From contig JAEWAY010000008.1 in the NCBI GenBank assembly GCA_023391415.1, forward strand, positions 1-64,000: a stretch of DNA of 64,000 bases, in the 5' to 3' direction. A program made the position numbers and the translations under genes. Position 1 is the first letter of the stretch. Every line of letters starts with the position of its first letter. The notes below the pieces were generated by a model that was given only the letters and a program-made list of their open reading frames with translations, did no database searches and was not told the DNA's origin. Origin of the DNA: Bacteroidota bacterium (lineage in GTDB: Bacteria; Bacteroidota; Bacteroidia; Cytophagales; Cytophagaceae). Shown in pieces: positions 55,740 to 64,000 of the stretch.

Positions 55740-56405
55740 TTATTCCTGATCTGACTTCTGAAGAACTTCTCTAACGTAATGTACGATTTTCCAACGATCT
55801 TCCTGTTCGATCTGAGATCCATGGGCTGCCATTAGCCGGATTCCATGCGTAATTACATGGAAAATATGCCCCTCAGTCAAGCGTTTGTTGGCGTCGCTGG
55901 TCAAGTTGGCGACTCCAAGATATACGTTCGCCACATTTCCGTCTCCAAGTCCCGACTCTCCATGACAATGGGCGCAAAAGCGCTTATACAGTATCTCTCC
56001 TTCAGCAAGGACCTGATCGTTAAGGACTATAGGGTTCTTCACATCATTGGCAAGCTCTACCGAATCTTTAGGAATCAGGTAAGGCGTATGCCCTCTTTTA
56101 ATCGAATTGACAGCGGGCTCTCTCATAGTCATGGGAGTATAGCTGTTTTCAGGATAGCGATTATAAGGATTGGAGCTATAATATTCTCCATACTTGTTAT
56201 TAGGATCGGAACTGACAAACGAACCAGCGTTTTCATCCATAATCTGACTTAAAGGCTCGTAGGCTTCCGAATGGTACATATTAGGAGCGTACTCGACACG
56301 AGGTTTCTCATGCTCACGTATCCAGGAAAAATCCTGATTACATGAAGAAAACATAAACAGACCTGCACAAAAAAATCCTAATCTTTGAATAGATTTCATT
56401 TTCAT
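55740..56405 (-). CDS. actE: Alternative complex III subunit ActE (monoheme cytochrome c lipoprotein)
   Basis: The 221-residue protein starts with a lipoprotein signal (LFMFSSC), then a Pro/Tyr-rich stretch, and a cytochrome c domain with CAHCH (near residue 150) and a likely Met ligand in IRLMAAHGSQ. It sits on the periplasmic face and passes electrons from the complex toward CuA. It follows actD by 11 bases. Confidence 0.92.
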   Translation of the reverse strand: MKMKSIQRLGFFCAGLFMFSSCNQDFSWIREHEKPRVEYAPNMYHSEAYEPLSQIMDENAGSFVSSDPNNKYGEYYSSNPYNRYPENSYTPMTMREPAVNSIKRGHTPYLIPKDSVELANDVKNPIVLNDQVLAEGEILYKRFCAHCHGESGLGDGNVANVYLGVANLTSDANKRLTEGHIFHVITHGIRLMAAHGSQIEQEDRWKIVHYVREVLQKSDQE

Positions 56406-56416
56406 TTCAATAGCCT

Positions 56417-56944
56417 TTAGTCAACTTTTTGGGTATTAATTTCGATCGCGCCCGTTTCCTGAAGCAATTTTGTAATCGCCTCACTATTTTCTTTATTGGA
56501 ATCAAGGTCAATTGCCATGACAAACTTGTCGTCCGTGCTTCTTTTATCAAACATATACGGAACCTTATAGGGCTTCAGATCAGACACGATAAAGAATGTA
56601 AAACACATACCCAAGGCGGCCAATAATATGGTAATCTCAAACGTGACCGGCACAAAGGATGGGATCGGAATATAAGGCTTTCCTCCGATATCCATCGGCC
56701 AGTCGAAACCAAGCATTCCAATTTGCATGGTAAGCGCGAGGATAGTTCCCGCCATACCGAATAGAAAAGCGGCGATAGGAAGATTTGAAGGTTTGTAACC
56801 CAGTGCCGTATCCAATCCATGGACGGGAAAAGGTGTATATACTTCAAATATTTTAATTCCAGTATTCCGCAATTTTGCTATGGAATCCATCAAGACGTCC
56901 TCGTCATCAAATATTCCAACAAGAAAGTTTTTTCCAGTAGCCAT
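56417..56944 (-). CDS. actD: Alternative complex III subunit ActD (DUF3341)
   Basis: The 175-residue protein starts with a soluble part (LVGIFDDEDVLMDSIAKLR) and has two membrane segments (IAAFLFGMAGTILALTMQIG and FEITILLAALGMCFTFFIV), the normal DUF3341 layout. It ties the peripheral and membrane parts of the complex. It follows actC by 3 bases. Confidence 0.93.
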   Translation of the reverse strand: MATGKNFLVGIFDDEDVLMDSIAKLRNTGIKIFEVYTPFPVHGLDTALGYKPSNLPIAAFLFGMAGTILALTMQIGMLGFDWPMDIGGKPYIPIPSFVPVTFEITILLAALGMCFTFFIVSDLKPYKVPYMFDKRSTDDKFVMAIDLDSNKENSEAITKLLQETGAIEINTQKVD

Positions 56945-56947
56945 ATA

Positions 56948-58321
56948 TTAATGTTTGTTAGTTCTAGGTTTTTCAGAAGAAGATTTTAAAATAGACTTTA
57001 CCTCCGCCATATTTATTACCGGAAAATATTTGGTAAACAGGAAGAACAAGGTGAAGAAAAGTCCGAAAGAGAATACATAGACGCCTACGTCGTATAATGT
57101 CGGCTTGAAGTAGGCCCAGCTCGAAGGCAGGTAGTCTCTATGAAGCGATGTAACAATGATAACAAAACGCTCAAACCACATTCCGATATTTACAATCACG
57201 GACAGGATGAATGTTAAGACTATACTTCTACGAACACTTCTAAACCAGAAAAGCTGCGGAGAAATAACATTACAAGTCATCATAGCCCAATAGGCCCACC
57301 AATACTCGCCCGTCGCCCTGTTGATAAAAGCGTAGGCTTCGTATTCCACTCCGGAATACCACGCGATGAAAAACTCTGTAAGATAAGCGATCCCCACAAT
57401 GGAACCTGTAAGAACAATCACTTTGTTCATAGACTCAATGTGGTTGATGGTAATGTAGTCCTCCAGACGGAACACGACGCGCGTGATAAGCATAAGTGTA
57501 AGTACCATCGCGAAACCGGAGAAGATCGCCCCCGCGACGAAATAAGGCGGGAATATGGTCGTATGCCATCCGGGAATAACGGAAGTAGCGAAGTCCATAG
57601 ATACAATAGTGTGTACAGAAAGTACAAGTGGAGTCGATACCCCGGCGAGAACCAAGGTGACCGCCTCGTATCTTGACCAGGTCTTGGCGGCTCCATCCCA
57701 TCCGAAACTCAACACTCCGTATATGATCTTTCTGACTTTGGTAGTCGCTCTATCCCTTACAGTAGCGAAATCCGGAATCAGACCAATATACCAGAAAACA
57801 AGTGAAACGGTAAAATAGGTACTGATGGCGAACACGTCCCAAAGCAATGGAGAGTTAAAGTTAACCCACAGCGATCCAAAGGTATTTGGCAAAGGCAGAG
57901 GCCAGAATCCGACCCATGGTCTTCCCATGTGCAGAATCGGGAATTGCGCCGCGCAGATTACCGCGAAGATCGTCATCGCCTCGGCGGCGCGGTTAATGGA
58001 GGTTCTCCACTTTTGACGAAAAAGTAAAAGAATGGCGGAAATCAAGGTTCCAGCGTGACCAATACCAACCCACCAGACGAAGTTTGTAATATCCCAGGCC
58101 CAGCCGATTGTCTTATTCAGCCCCCACATACCAATACCATCCCAAAGCAAACGGCCAACGCAGTAAACGCCAAAGCCCAAGGTAATCAACGCTATGACAA
58201 GGGCCACAACCCATGACTTAGATGGTACGGACTCTACCGGTCTGCATACGTCGTTTGTAATATCATGATAATTCTTACTGCCGGTAACTAATGGCGGCCT
58301 TACGGGTGAAGTAACTTGCAT
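56948..58321 (-). CDS. actC: Alternative complex III subunit ActC (NrfD-like)
   Basis: The 457-residue protein has ten membrane segments and the NrfD/PsrC family look (WWVGIGHAGTLISAILLLFR, ILHMGRPWVGFWPLPLPN). It holds the main quinol site near ActB. It follows actB by 8 bases. Confidence 0.95.
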   Translation of the reverse strand: MQVTSPVRPPLVTGSKNYHDITNDVCRPVESVPSKSWVVALVIALITLGFGVYCVGRLLWDGIGMWGLNKTIGWAWDITNFVWWVGIGHAGTLISAILLLFRQKWRTSINRAAEAMTIFAVICAAQFPILHMGRPWVGFWPLPLPNTFGSLWVNFNSPLLWDVFAISTYFTVSLVFWYIGLIPDFATVRDRATTKVRKIIYGVLSFGWDGAAKTWSRYEAVTLVLAGVSTPLVLSVHTIVSMDFATSVIPGWHTTIFPPYFVAGAIFSGFAMVLTLMLITRVVFRLEDYITINHIESMNKVIVLTGSIVGIAYLTEFFIAWYSGVEYEAYAFINRATGEYWWAYWAMMTCNVISPQLFWFRSVRRSIVLTFILSVIVNIGMWFERFVIIVTSLHRDYLPSSWAYFKPTLYDVGVYVFSFGLFFTLFFLFTKYFPVINMAEVKSILKSSSEKPRTNKH

Positions 58322-58329
58322 ACCTTGTA

Positions 58330-61300
58330 TTAAGCTTTTTTGTTTCTGATTTTAGTTAAGTAATACACGTTAGGTCTAGTGTTGATCTCTTCGAGAACAG
58401 TATAGGCCCTTTTAGAATTTTCAACAGTCAATTGTTTATAGACTTCTGAATTTCTATCGTTGATATCTCCAAAAGTGATCGCGTTGGTCGGGCAAGCCGA
58501 CGCGCAAGCGGTAACAACTTCTCCGTCTTTCACTGGACGTTTCTCTTTCTTAGCCTGCAACTTGCCTTCCTGAATTCTTTGTACGCAGAAGGAGCATTTT
58601 TCCATAACCCCTCTTGACCGTACGGTAACATCCGGATTAAGCACCATTCTTCCCAACATTGTACTCATCGAAGTATTGACATCGAATTGCTCATTGTCAA
58701 AATACTTGAACCAGTTGAATCTCCTTACTTTATATGGACAGTTGTTCGCGCAATATCTTGTACCGACACAACGGTTATAAGTCATTTGATTCAAGCCTTC
58801 ACTGCTATGCGTAGTAGCCGCGACCGGACAAACCGTTTCACAAGGAGCGTGATTACAATGCTGACACATCATCGGCTGGAATACAACCTCCGGATTTTCC
58901 TCAGGATCTTCCATCAGAGCGTACATATCAAGTAGCCCAACACCTTCCTGCTCCGCCTTCTCTTTCGTCATCTCACTGGAATAATAGCGGTCAATCCGCA
59001 TCCAGTGCATTTCTCTCCTATTGATTACTTCATCCCTTCCAACTACCGGTACGTTGTTTTCCGCGTTACATCCCACGATACACGCGTTGCATCCGATACA
59101 GGAGTTGAGATCCACCATCATTGTCCACAAATGGTTGGGCTTATCATGCTGATACCACAAATCTGTTCCTTCCGCTCCTGGCGCTACAGGCCCTTTGGAT
59201 GTATGGACAGTTGGATTATATGGTCTGATCCAGTTGTCTTGCTGGAATTCGCCCAACAAAGACTCTTTTACAACAGACTGGCGATCCATAAGGGTATTAT
59301 GGGTCTGTGTCGTAGCGATCGTAGTAAAACCTTCCGTTGGCGTTAACGAAACATTGCCGACGCCATACGCGAGCAGACCGGAAACGGAGCCTACAAATGG
59401 ATATACATTCACACCAATAGTCTTGCCCGCCGGCCCGGCGTTCTTTCTTCCATAACCCAGAGCGATACCGATAGTACCCCTCGCCTGGCCAGGCTGCACG
59501 ACAACTGGCAAAGAAACAGAAGCTTTCCCCAAATTGACAGTGACTATTTGTCCGGATTTTAGCTTGAGCTCATTGGCCATCGCGTAAGGCACAGTTACAT
59601 AGTTGTCCCACGTCGCTTTCGTGATCGGATCAGGCAGCTCCTGCAGCCATGGATTGGCTGACATAGAACCGTCTCCTATAGCGACAGTCTCATAGACCGC
59701 CAACTGTAAACCTTTGTTGAGTTCGTTCGATCTTTGAGCGATATGCGAAGCGATCGAACCGATTGAGGATGTAAAGGAAGAATTTGTTTCCGAGGCGCCG
59801 GAAGACTTAGGCTCATATACGCCATCGTGAATAATATCTTCGAAGGACTTGCCAGCGGAAAGGATGTTGGCTTTCCAGTTGGCTCTTATAAATTCATAAT
59901 ATTCCGTATTATTTCCAGCCCAGATCAGAAGACTCTCCTGAGCCGCTCTGGTACCGCGGAATATCGGGGCGATGGTCGGTTGGACCATGCTATAATATCC
60001 CTGATAGGGCTCCACGTCGTTCCAAGACTCCAGATAGTGGTATCCGGGACACTGATAGTTACAAAGTTCCGCTGTTTCATCCACCTTCTCCGCGAAAGAC
60101 ACGCGCACGGGAACAGATTTCAGACTTTCCACCAGTTCTTGTCCATCCGGAAGATCGTAAGCAGGATTGGCGTCCATAAAAATAACGGCTCCCAAAGAAC
60201 CATTTTTTACATCTTTTATAAACTCGGCGATCGCCGTGTCGTCTCCCGTTTTTAGATTACACGCCTTGTTGACATTGATCGTAGAACCATAATTGCCAAG
60301 CGCCTGGTTGATCTCATTCACCAACAACTGGATGTAAAGATCATTACTGCCACTTATTACAAGGGACTTCCCTTTCGCGTTCTTAAGATCGTCAGCCGCG
60401 AGCTTCAATTTGTTCGACTCCTTAATTTCCGGTACGGAAAGTTTATTTCCGGTTATCAAGGTGTAAAGCGCCGCTAGATACAATCCTTCATCAGAAAGTT
60501 TTATCGGCTCTCTGTAATCAGCGTTCGCCCCGGTCATCGAAAGGTTCGCCTCAAACTGATAGTGGCGGCTCATTTCCTTACGATTGTCTCCCACTTTTCT
60601 ACCTACACTATATCCTTTGGCAAACTCGATCGGAGATATCCAGCTTCCCAGGAAGTCGCAATTGAAACCGACAATGACATCCGCTTTACTAAAATCATAG
60701 GAAGGGATAACCGCTTTACCGAACGCGATCTGGTTTGCCTGACGCGACGCGTAAACGGAAATCGGATCATACATGATATGCCTGGTCGACGGATAGGCGG
60801 CCTTAAACTCTTCTATCACCCTTAATGTAGAAGGACTGTATATGGATTTGGTAACAATCCTGATACCTTTTTTATCAGCGTCTTTCAGGGCCTGAATGAT
60901 TTCCTTATCAACTGAAGCATACTCTTTATTACTTTCTTTTACCTTTACCTGAGTACCGTTGATAACAAAATTTTTAAGCCGGGTTTCATCATACAAACTT
61001 AATACGGAAGCCTGCGCTCTGGAACTGGTTCCACCTTTTGTAATACTGGAAAGAGCGTTTCCTTCAATCTTGATCGGACGACCTTCCCGTGTTTTTACAA
61101 GTACACTACAGTAATCACTTCCATTTACATATGAACTGGCGTACCAGTTAGCGATACCTGGCTCGATTTCCTCGGGCTTGTTCAGATAAGGAATCGCTTT
61201 TTTAACAGGAGCTTCGCAGGCAGCCAAAGAAACCGCCGCCATACCAAAACCCAATAGTTTCAGAAAATCCCTTCTACCCGTCTCTTCTCCCCCTTCCGAC

Positions 61301-61425
61301 TTGTTTGGATGAGCTTCTTTTACCGGTAAATATTCGGGAAACTCATTATAGGCATGCTTTAGAAATTCAGGATCGTTGTTTAACTCCTCAATACCTTTCC
61401 AGTATTTCTTTGTATTGTCTTTCAT
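58330..61425 (-). CDS. actB: Alternative complex III subunit ActB (molybdopterin-like and ferredoxin domains)
   Basis: The 1031-residue protein starts with a twin-arginine-like signal (GRRDFLKLLGFGMAAVSLAAC) that ends in a lipobox Cys, so it is probably a Tat-exported lipoprotein. Residues about 85-720 resemble a molybdopterin oxidoreductase without the usual cofactor ligands. The C-terminal part has ferredoxin-like clusters: CIGCNACIVGCNAEN, CQHCNHAPCETVCP, CVGTRYCANNCP and CSFCVQRIQEGK with ACASACP. It carries electrons from quinol oxidation to the heme subunits on the periplasmic side. It follows actA by 35 bases. Confidence 0.95.
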   Translation of the reverse strand: MKDNTKKYWKGIEELNNDPEFLKHAYNEFPEYLPVKEAHPNKSEGGEETGRRDFLKLLGFGMAAVSLAACEAPVKKAIPYLNKPEEIEPGIANWYASSYVNGSDYCSVLVKTREGRPIKIEGNALSSITKGGTSSRAQASVLSLYDETRLKNFVINGTQVKVKESNKEYASVDKEIIQALKDADKKGIRIVTKSIYSPSTLRVIEEFKAAYPSTRHIMYDPISVYASRQANQIAFGKAVIPSYDFSKADVIVGFNCDFLGSWISPIEFAKGYSVGRKVGDNRKEMSRHYQFEANLSMTGANADYREPIKLSDEGLYLAALYTLITGNKLSVPEIKESNKLKLAADDLKNAKGKSLVISGSNDLYIQLLVNEINQALGNYGSTINVNKACNLKTGDDTAIAEFIKDVKNGSLGAVIFMDANPAYDLPDGQELVESLKSVPVRVSFAEKVDETAELCNYQCPGYHYLESWNDVEPYQGYYSMVQPTIAPIFRGTRAAQESLLIWAGNNTEYYEFIRANWKANILSAGKSFEDIIHDGVYEPKSSGASETNSSFTSSIGSIASHIAQRSNELNKGLQLAVYETVAIGDGSMSANPWLQELPDPITKATWDNYVTVPYAMANELKLKSGQIVTVNLGKASVSLPVVVQPGQARGTIGIALGYGRKNAGPAGKTIGVNVYPFVGSVSGLLAYGVGNVSLTPTEGFTTIATTQTHNTLMDRQSVVKESLLGEFQQDNWIRPYNPTVHTSKGPVAPGAEGTDLWYQHDKPNHLWTMMVDLNSCIGCNACIVGCNAENNVPVVGRDEVINRREMHWMRIDRYYSSEMTKEKAEQEGVGLLDMYALMEDPEENPEVVFQPMMCQHCNHAPCETVCPVAATTHSSEGLNQMTYNRCVGTRYCANNCPYKVRRFNWFKYFDNEQFDVNTSMSTMLGRMVLNPDVTVRSRGVMEKCSFCVQRIQEGKLQAKKEKRPVKDGEVVTACASACPTNAITFGDINDRNSEVYKQLTVENSKRAYTVLEEINTRPNVYYLTKIRNKKA

Positions 61426-61460
61426 ATTAGATATATGTATCAGGCCCAGATTTTCTTAAA

Positions 61461-62726
61461 TTAATAGTGACATTTTGAACACTCCAGTCCACCAATTTCG
61501 GCAACAGTCATATTCTGACCATTGTGAATCGCGAACAACTTGTCATAGTATTCATTATCTTTACCATTGACCGCCGTCTCTCTATGGCAGTTTATACACC
61601 AGCCCATCGTTAGCGGAGAGTATTGCTTAACCACTTCCATTTCTCCGATCGGACCATGACAGGTTTCACACTGAACGTTGCCTACTACAGTATGCTGAGA
61701 GTGATTGAAGTAAGCGAGATCAGGCAGGTTATGGACCCTTACCCATTTGATAGGCGTATTGCTTTCCCAGGCGGCGACCACCTGCTTGATGGCTTCCTCT
61801 CCGAATCTTGGTCCTTTCTTAACGCTGTTATGACAGTTCATACAGATATTGACGGAAGGAATACCCGCTTGCTTACCTTTGTACGCCCCGGTATGGCAAT
61901 AGCCACAATCAATATTATACTCTCCAACGTGTTGCTTATGCGAGAATGGAATCGGCTGTTTTGGCGCGTAGTTTTGCTCTACACCAATCGATAAAAGTCC
62001 AACCCAGCAACTTCTGACACCTACAGCGAGAAAAATAAGGATCACCACCGTTATAAAGCCTCTGCTTTTAAGTACGGCCGATATGTCAAATTTTTGATTA
62101 ACCAGATATTTCGCCCCTTCATCCAACGCGTCCTCCTTGTCTTTCAGATATCTTCTGATCACTGACAGGAACACGACAAGCATCAGAAGAACCAATACAA
62201 GTACGACAATGATCAGAGACAAAATAACGGTCGAATATTCTCCACCGCCCGCCTGCGCTCCGGCCTCTCCCGTCGAAGCTCCTCCTTCCTTAGGAGCATC
62301 GGCGGCGTCTTCAGCCGTCTCTACATAAGCGATGATATTTTTTATATCCTCCTCCTCTAAAAAAGAAAATGGAGGCATTTCAGCTTTGTTGTATTTATCG
62401 TACAACGCGACCGCGTATGGATCTCCGCTTTTGATGACCTTTTGCGAATTGTGGATAAAGTCGACAATCCAGGGCATCTTTCTTCTTTTGGTAATCCCCT
62501 TCAAGGCGGGCCCTACCTTGTCTTTGTTGGCTGTATGACACTGAAAGCAGTTTTGTTTAAAGAGAGTCTCTCCCAGAGCGGGATCCCCGTCAACTTCGGC
62601 TTTCTTATCATCCTGCGCGAATAATACTGTACTTGAAATGAATAGGAGTAAAAGAGCAAGCGACCAGCGCTTTACAGTTATGTTCAGAAACATGTTGAAG
62701 TTTGTTTTTTCCTTATTCAGGCTCAT
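61461..62726 (-). CDS. actA: Alternative complex III subunit ActA, six-heme form with N-terminal cytochrome c domain
   Basis: The 421-residue product contains six CxxCH heme sites: CFQCH (residue 60) in an N-terminal monoheme domain, then CGYCH, CMNCH, CETCH, CINCH and CSKCH in the C-terminal multiheme domain. Two membrane segments (about 165-190 and 222-245) lie between. The pentaheme part is the usual ActA; the first domain adds one heme. The start at 62726 is the longest; the ATG at 62693 gives a cleaner signal (MFLNITVKRWSLALLLLF) and a 45-base leader from the promoter at 62744, so it may be the real one. First gene of the respiratory operon. Confidence 0.92.
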   Translation of the reverse strand: MSLNKEKTNFNMFLNITVKRWSLALLLLFISSTVLFAQDDKKAEVDGDPALGETLFKQNCFQCHTANKDKVGPALKGITKRRKMPWIVDFIHNSQKVIKSGDPYAVALYDKYNKAEMPPFSFLEEEDIKNIIAYVETAEDAADAPKEGGASTGEAGAQAGGGEYSTVILSLIIVVLVLVLLMLVVFLSVIRRYLKDKEDALDEGAKYLVNQKFDISAVLKSRGFITVVILIFLAVGVRSCWVGLLSIGVEQNYAPKQPIPFSHKQHVGEYNIDCGYCHTGAYKGKQAGIPSVNICMNCHNSVKKGPRFGEEAIKQVVAAWESNTPIKWVRVHNLPDLAYFNHSQHTVVGNVQCETCHGPIGEMEVVKQYSPLTMGWCINCHRETAVNGKDNEYYDKLFAIHNGQNMTVAEIGGLECSKCHY

Positions 62727-62743
62727 GATTTTTAAAAGTCTCG

Positions 62744-62774
62744 CAAATCTAATACGCTATCGGAATTATTCAAA
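62744..62774 (-). promoter_or_regulatory. Consensus promoter of the act-cox operon
   Basis: The minus strand reads TTTG (62771-62774), exactly 19 bases, then TAGATTTG (62744-62751): a perfect fit to the Bacteroidota housekeeping promoter TTTG-N19-TAnnTTTG. Transcription would start near 62738. All genes from actA to at least 46052 follow on this strand with short gaps. Confidence 0.75.
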
Positions 62775-63202
62775 TATGTTTTTGCATAGATTTTTTCATT
62801 ATCGCCTGTAAAGCTACCAAAAATACATTAACAAGCTATTTTTAAATGTATTAATAAGTCCACGCGTTTAATTTAGAATGGTTTTAAATTATCAGACACA
62901 AATACATAAATTGTATTTTTCCGATATATAAAGTCTGAATTCCAGTTTAATTTTGTAAAAATTACATAAATCCTATAGATAGTCTTCAAAAGTTTTTTTT
63001 TACTATTGGAGAAAAATAACCGACTTATAGCGCTTTATTTCCGCTAATACTCTTTTTTATGAAAAAATATTACATTCGCGTTTTTCTTTGTTAGTAAATA
63101 ATCCTTCGAACTGGTATCATCAATAAAATTCTGGCGATTCCATCGCGAATCAGGTTATTTTTTTAACTTGAAAATTATAAATCAAATCCATACTCTTACC
63201 GT
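62775..63202. other. AT-rich intergenic region before the symporter gene
   Basis: About 430 bases between the act promoter and the divergent symporter gene. They are strongly AT-rich with several T runs. I see no gene, RNA or clear TAnnTTTG box for the symporter. Confidence 0.5.
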
Positions 63203-64000
63203 ATGCTCTCAATAATTGACTGGATTATCATTTTTTCGTTTTTTTTGTTATCGCTGCTAATAGGAATATATTTTACAAAACGAGCTGGCGAGAATATCAC
63301 CAACTTTTTTCTGGGTGGCCGGAATATGACCTGGTGGCTGGCGGGTGTTTCCATGGTCGCCACTACCTTCGCGGCGGACACGCCGCTCGCGGTAGCGGAA
63401 CTCGTCGCCCAAAACGGGATAGCGGGAAATTGGCTTTGGTGGAACGCGCTTCTGGGCGGAATGCTTACCGTATTCTTTTTCTCCAAGCTATGGCGAAGAG
63501 CGGAGATTCTAACGGATATTGAATTCATCGAAATGAGGTATTCCGGCAAACCCGCCGCTTTTTTAAGAGGCTTCCGGGCGATCTATCTGGGGCTTTTTAT
63601 GAATTCCCTCGTCATTGCCTGGGTCAACCTGGCGCTTATGAGTATCCTGGAAGTTTTCTTTGATATAGGTCCGAAAGAAGCCTTGCTTTATACTGGCGTC
63701 GCCATGATCATTACACTTGCCTACTCCTCGCTCGCCGGTCTGCTGGGAGTAGCCGTTACAGACTTTCTACAATTCTTTATCGCGATGGCCGGCTGCGTTA
63801 TCCTGGCCGTCATTGTCGTCAATGTTCCGGAAATCGGAGGTATTCAAGGATTGAAGGAAAAGCTGCCCGACTGGTCAATTCAGTATTTCCCTAACATCCG
63901 AAGCGACGACATAGCCGGGTTAGGCACGACGCTTACCCTCAGCGTAGCGACGTTTACTTCCTTCGTGGCGTTTCAGTGGTGGGCGAGCTGGTATCCCGGC
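63203..64000 (+). CDS. Sodium:solute symporter (SSS family), N-terminal 266 codons (runs off the right edge)
   Basis: From the ATG at 63203 the frame stays open to the window end. It begins MLSIIDWIIIFSFFLLSLL, then FFLGGRNMTWWLAGVSMVAT, ADTPLAVAELVAQNG, and YSSLAGLLGVAVTDFLQFF, which are the first six membrane segments of a sodium:solute symporter. Substrates of this family vary (sugars, proline, acetate and others), and none can be named here. The gene is divergent from the act-cox operon. Confidence 0.92.
   Translation, partial: MLSIIDWIIIFSFFLLSLLIGIYFTKRAGENITNFFLGGRNMTWWLAGVSMVATTFAADTPLAVAELVAQNGIAGNWLWWNALLGGMLTVFFFSKLWRRAEILTDIEFIEMRYSGKPAAFLRGFRAIYLGLFMNSLVIAWVNLALMSILEVFFDIGPKEALLYTGVAMIITLAYSSLAGLLGVAVTDFLQFFIAMAGCVILAVIVVNVPEIGGIQGLKEKLPDWSIQYFPNIRSDDIAGLGTTLTLSVATFTSFVAFQWWASWYPG

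Overview
The window is chromosomal DNA of a Bacteroidota bacterium, most likely of the order Cytophagales (inference). The grounds are several type IX secretion (T9SS) proteins with C-terminal sorting domains, a giant SprB-type adhesin with a PorP/SprF partner, two PorE-like proteins, Bacteroidota-type promoters (TTTG-N18-20-TAnnTTTG), and an alternative complex III (Act) operon joined to an aa3-type oxidase operon. No tRNA, rRNA or CRISPR array was recognised.

Left edge (1-1700). The window opens inside the first 36 codons of sul2, the mobile sulfonamide-resistance dihydropteroate synthase, on the minus strand. An IS1595-family element lies directly upstream of it, followed by a shortened secreted-protein gene whose end runs into an (ATA)7 microsatellite. 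This is the clearest sign of horizontal transfer in the window.

T9SS and surface block (1.7-12.4 kb). A PorE-like OmpA/PD40 protein diverges from a 2466-residue adhesin with 25 SprB-like repeats and a type B sorting domain. A PorP/SprF-like outer-membrane protein follows the adhesin at once. A strong terminator closes the unit.

Metabolic and secreted block (12.6-33.9 kb). It holds a dicarboxylate symporter, a secreted SMP-30-like propeller, a PGRP-type amidase with sorting domain, a YaeR-like VOC protein, a 1307-residue multidomain secreted protein, an unknown secreted protein, a flavin monooxygenase and a BASS-type transporter. It continues with a decayed CBM6/T9SS gene, a PAS histidine kinase with a receiver protein, queE with a second PorE-like gene, folD and lepA.

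Membrane block (34-46 kb). A membrane-anchored patatin-like lipase is followed 5 bases later by a DUF5686 barrel protein. On the other strand, a 1245-residue NtrY-like kinase has its stop codon directly against the start of a 1147-residue outer-membrane barrel protein.

Respiration (46-62.7 kb, all minus strand). The order of transcription is actA-B-C-D-E-F, coxB, coxA, ctaA, ctaB, two subunit III genes, subunit IV, a Sco-like protein, CtaM (DUF420) and a small CxxC membrane protein. A consensus promoter lies just upstream of actA. The products form an electron path from menaquinol through the Act complex to cytochrome oxidase, with heme A synthesis and assembly factors included. Oddities are a Sco protein without copper ligands, an EF-hand loop in CtaM and His-rich tails on ActF and CoxA. 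The right edge holds the first 266 codons of a sodium:solute symporter.
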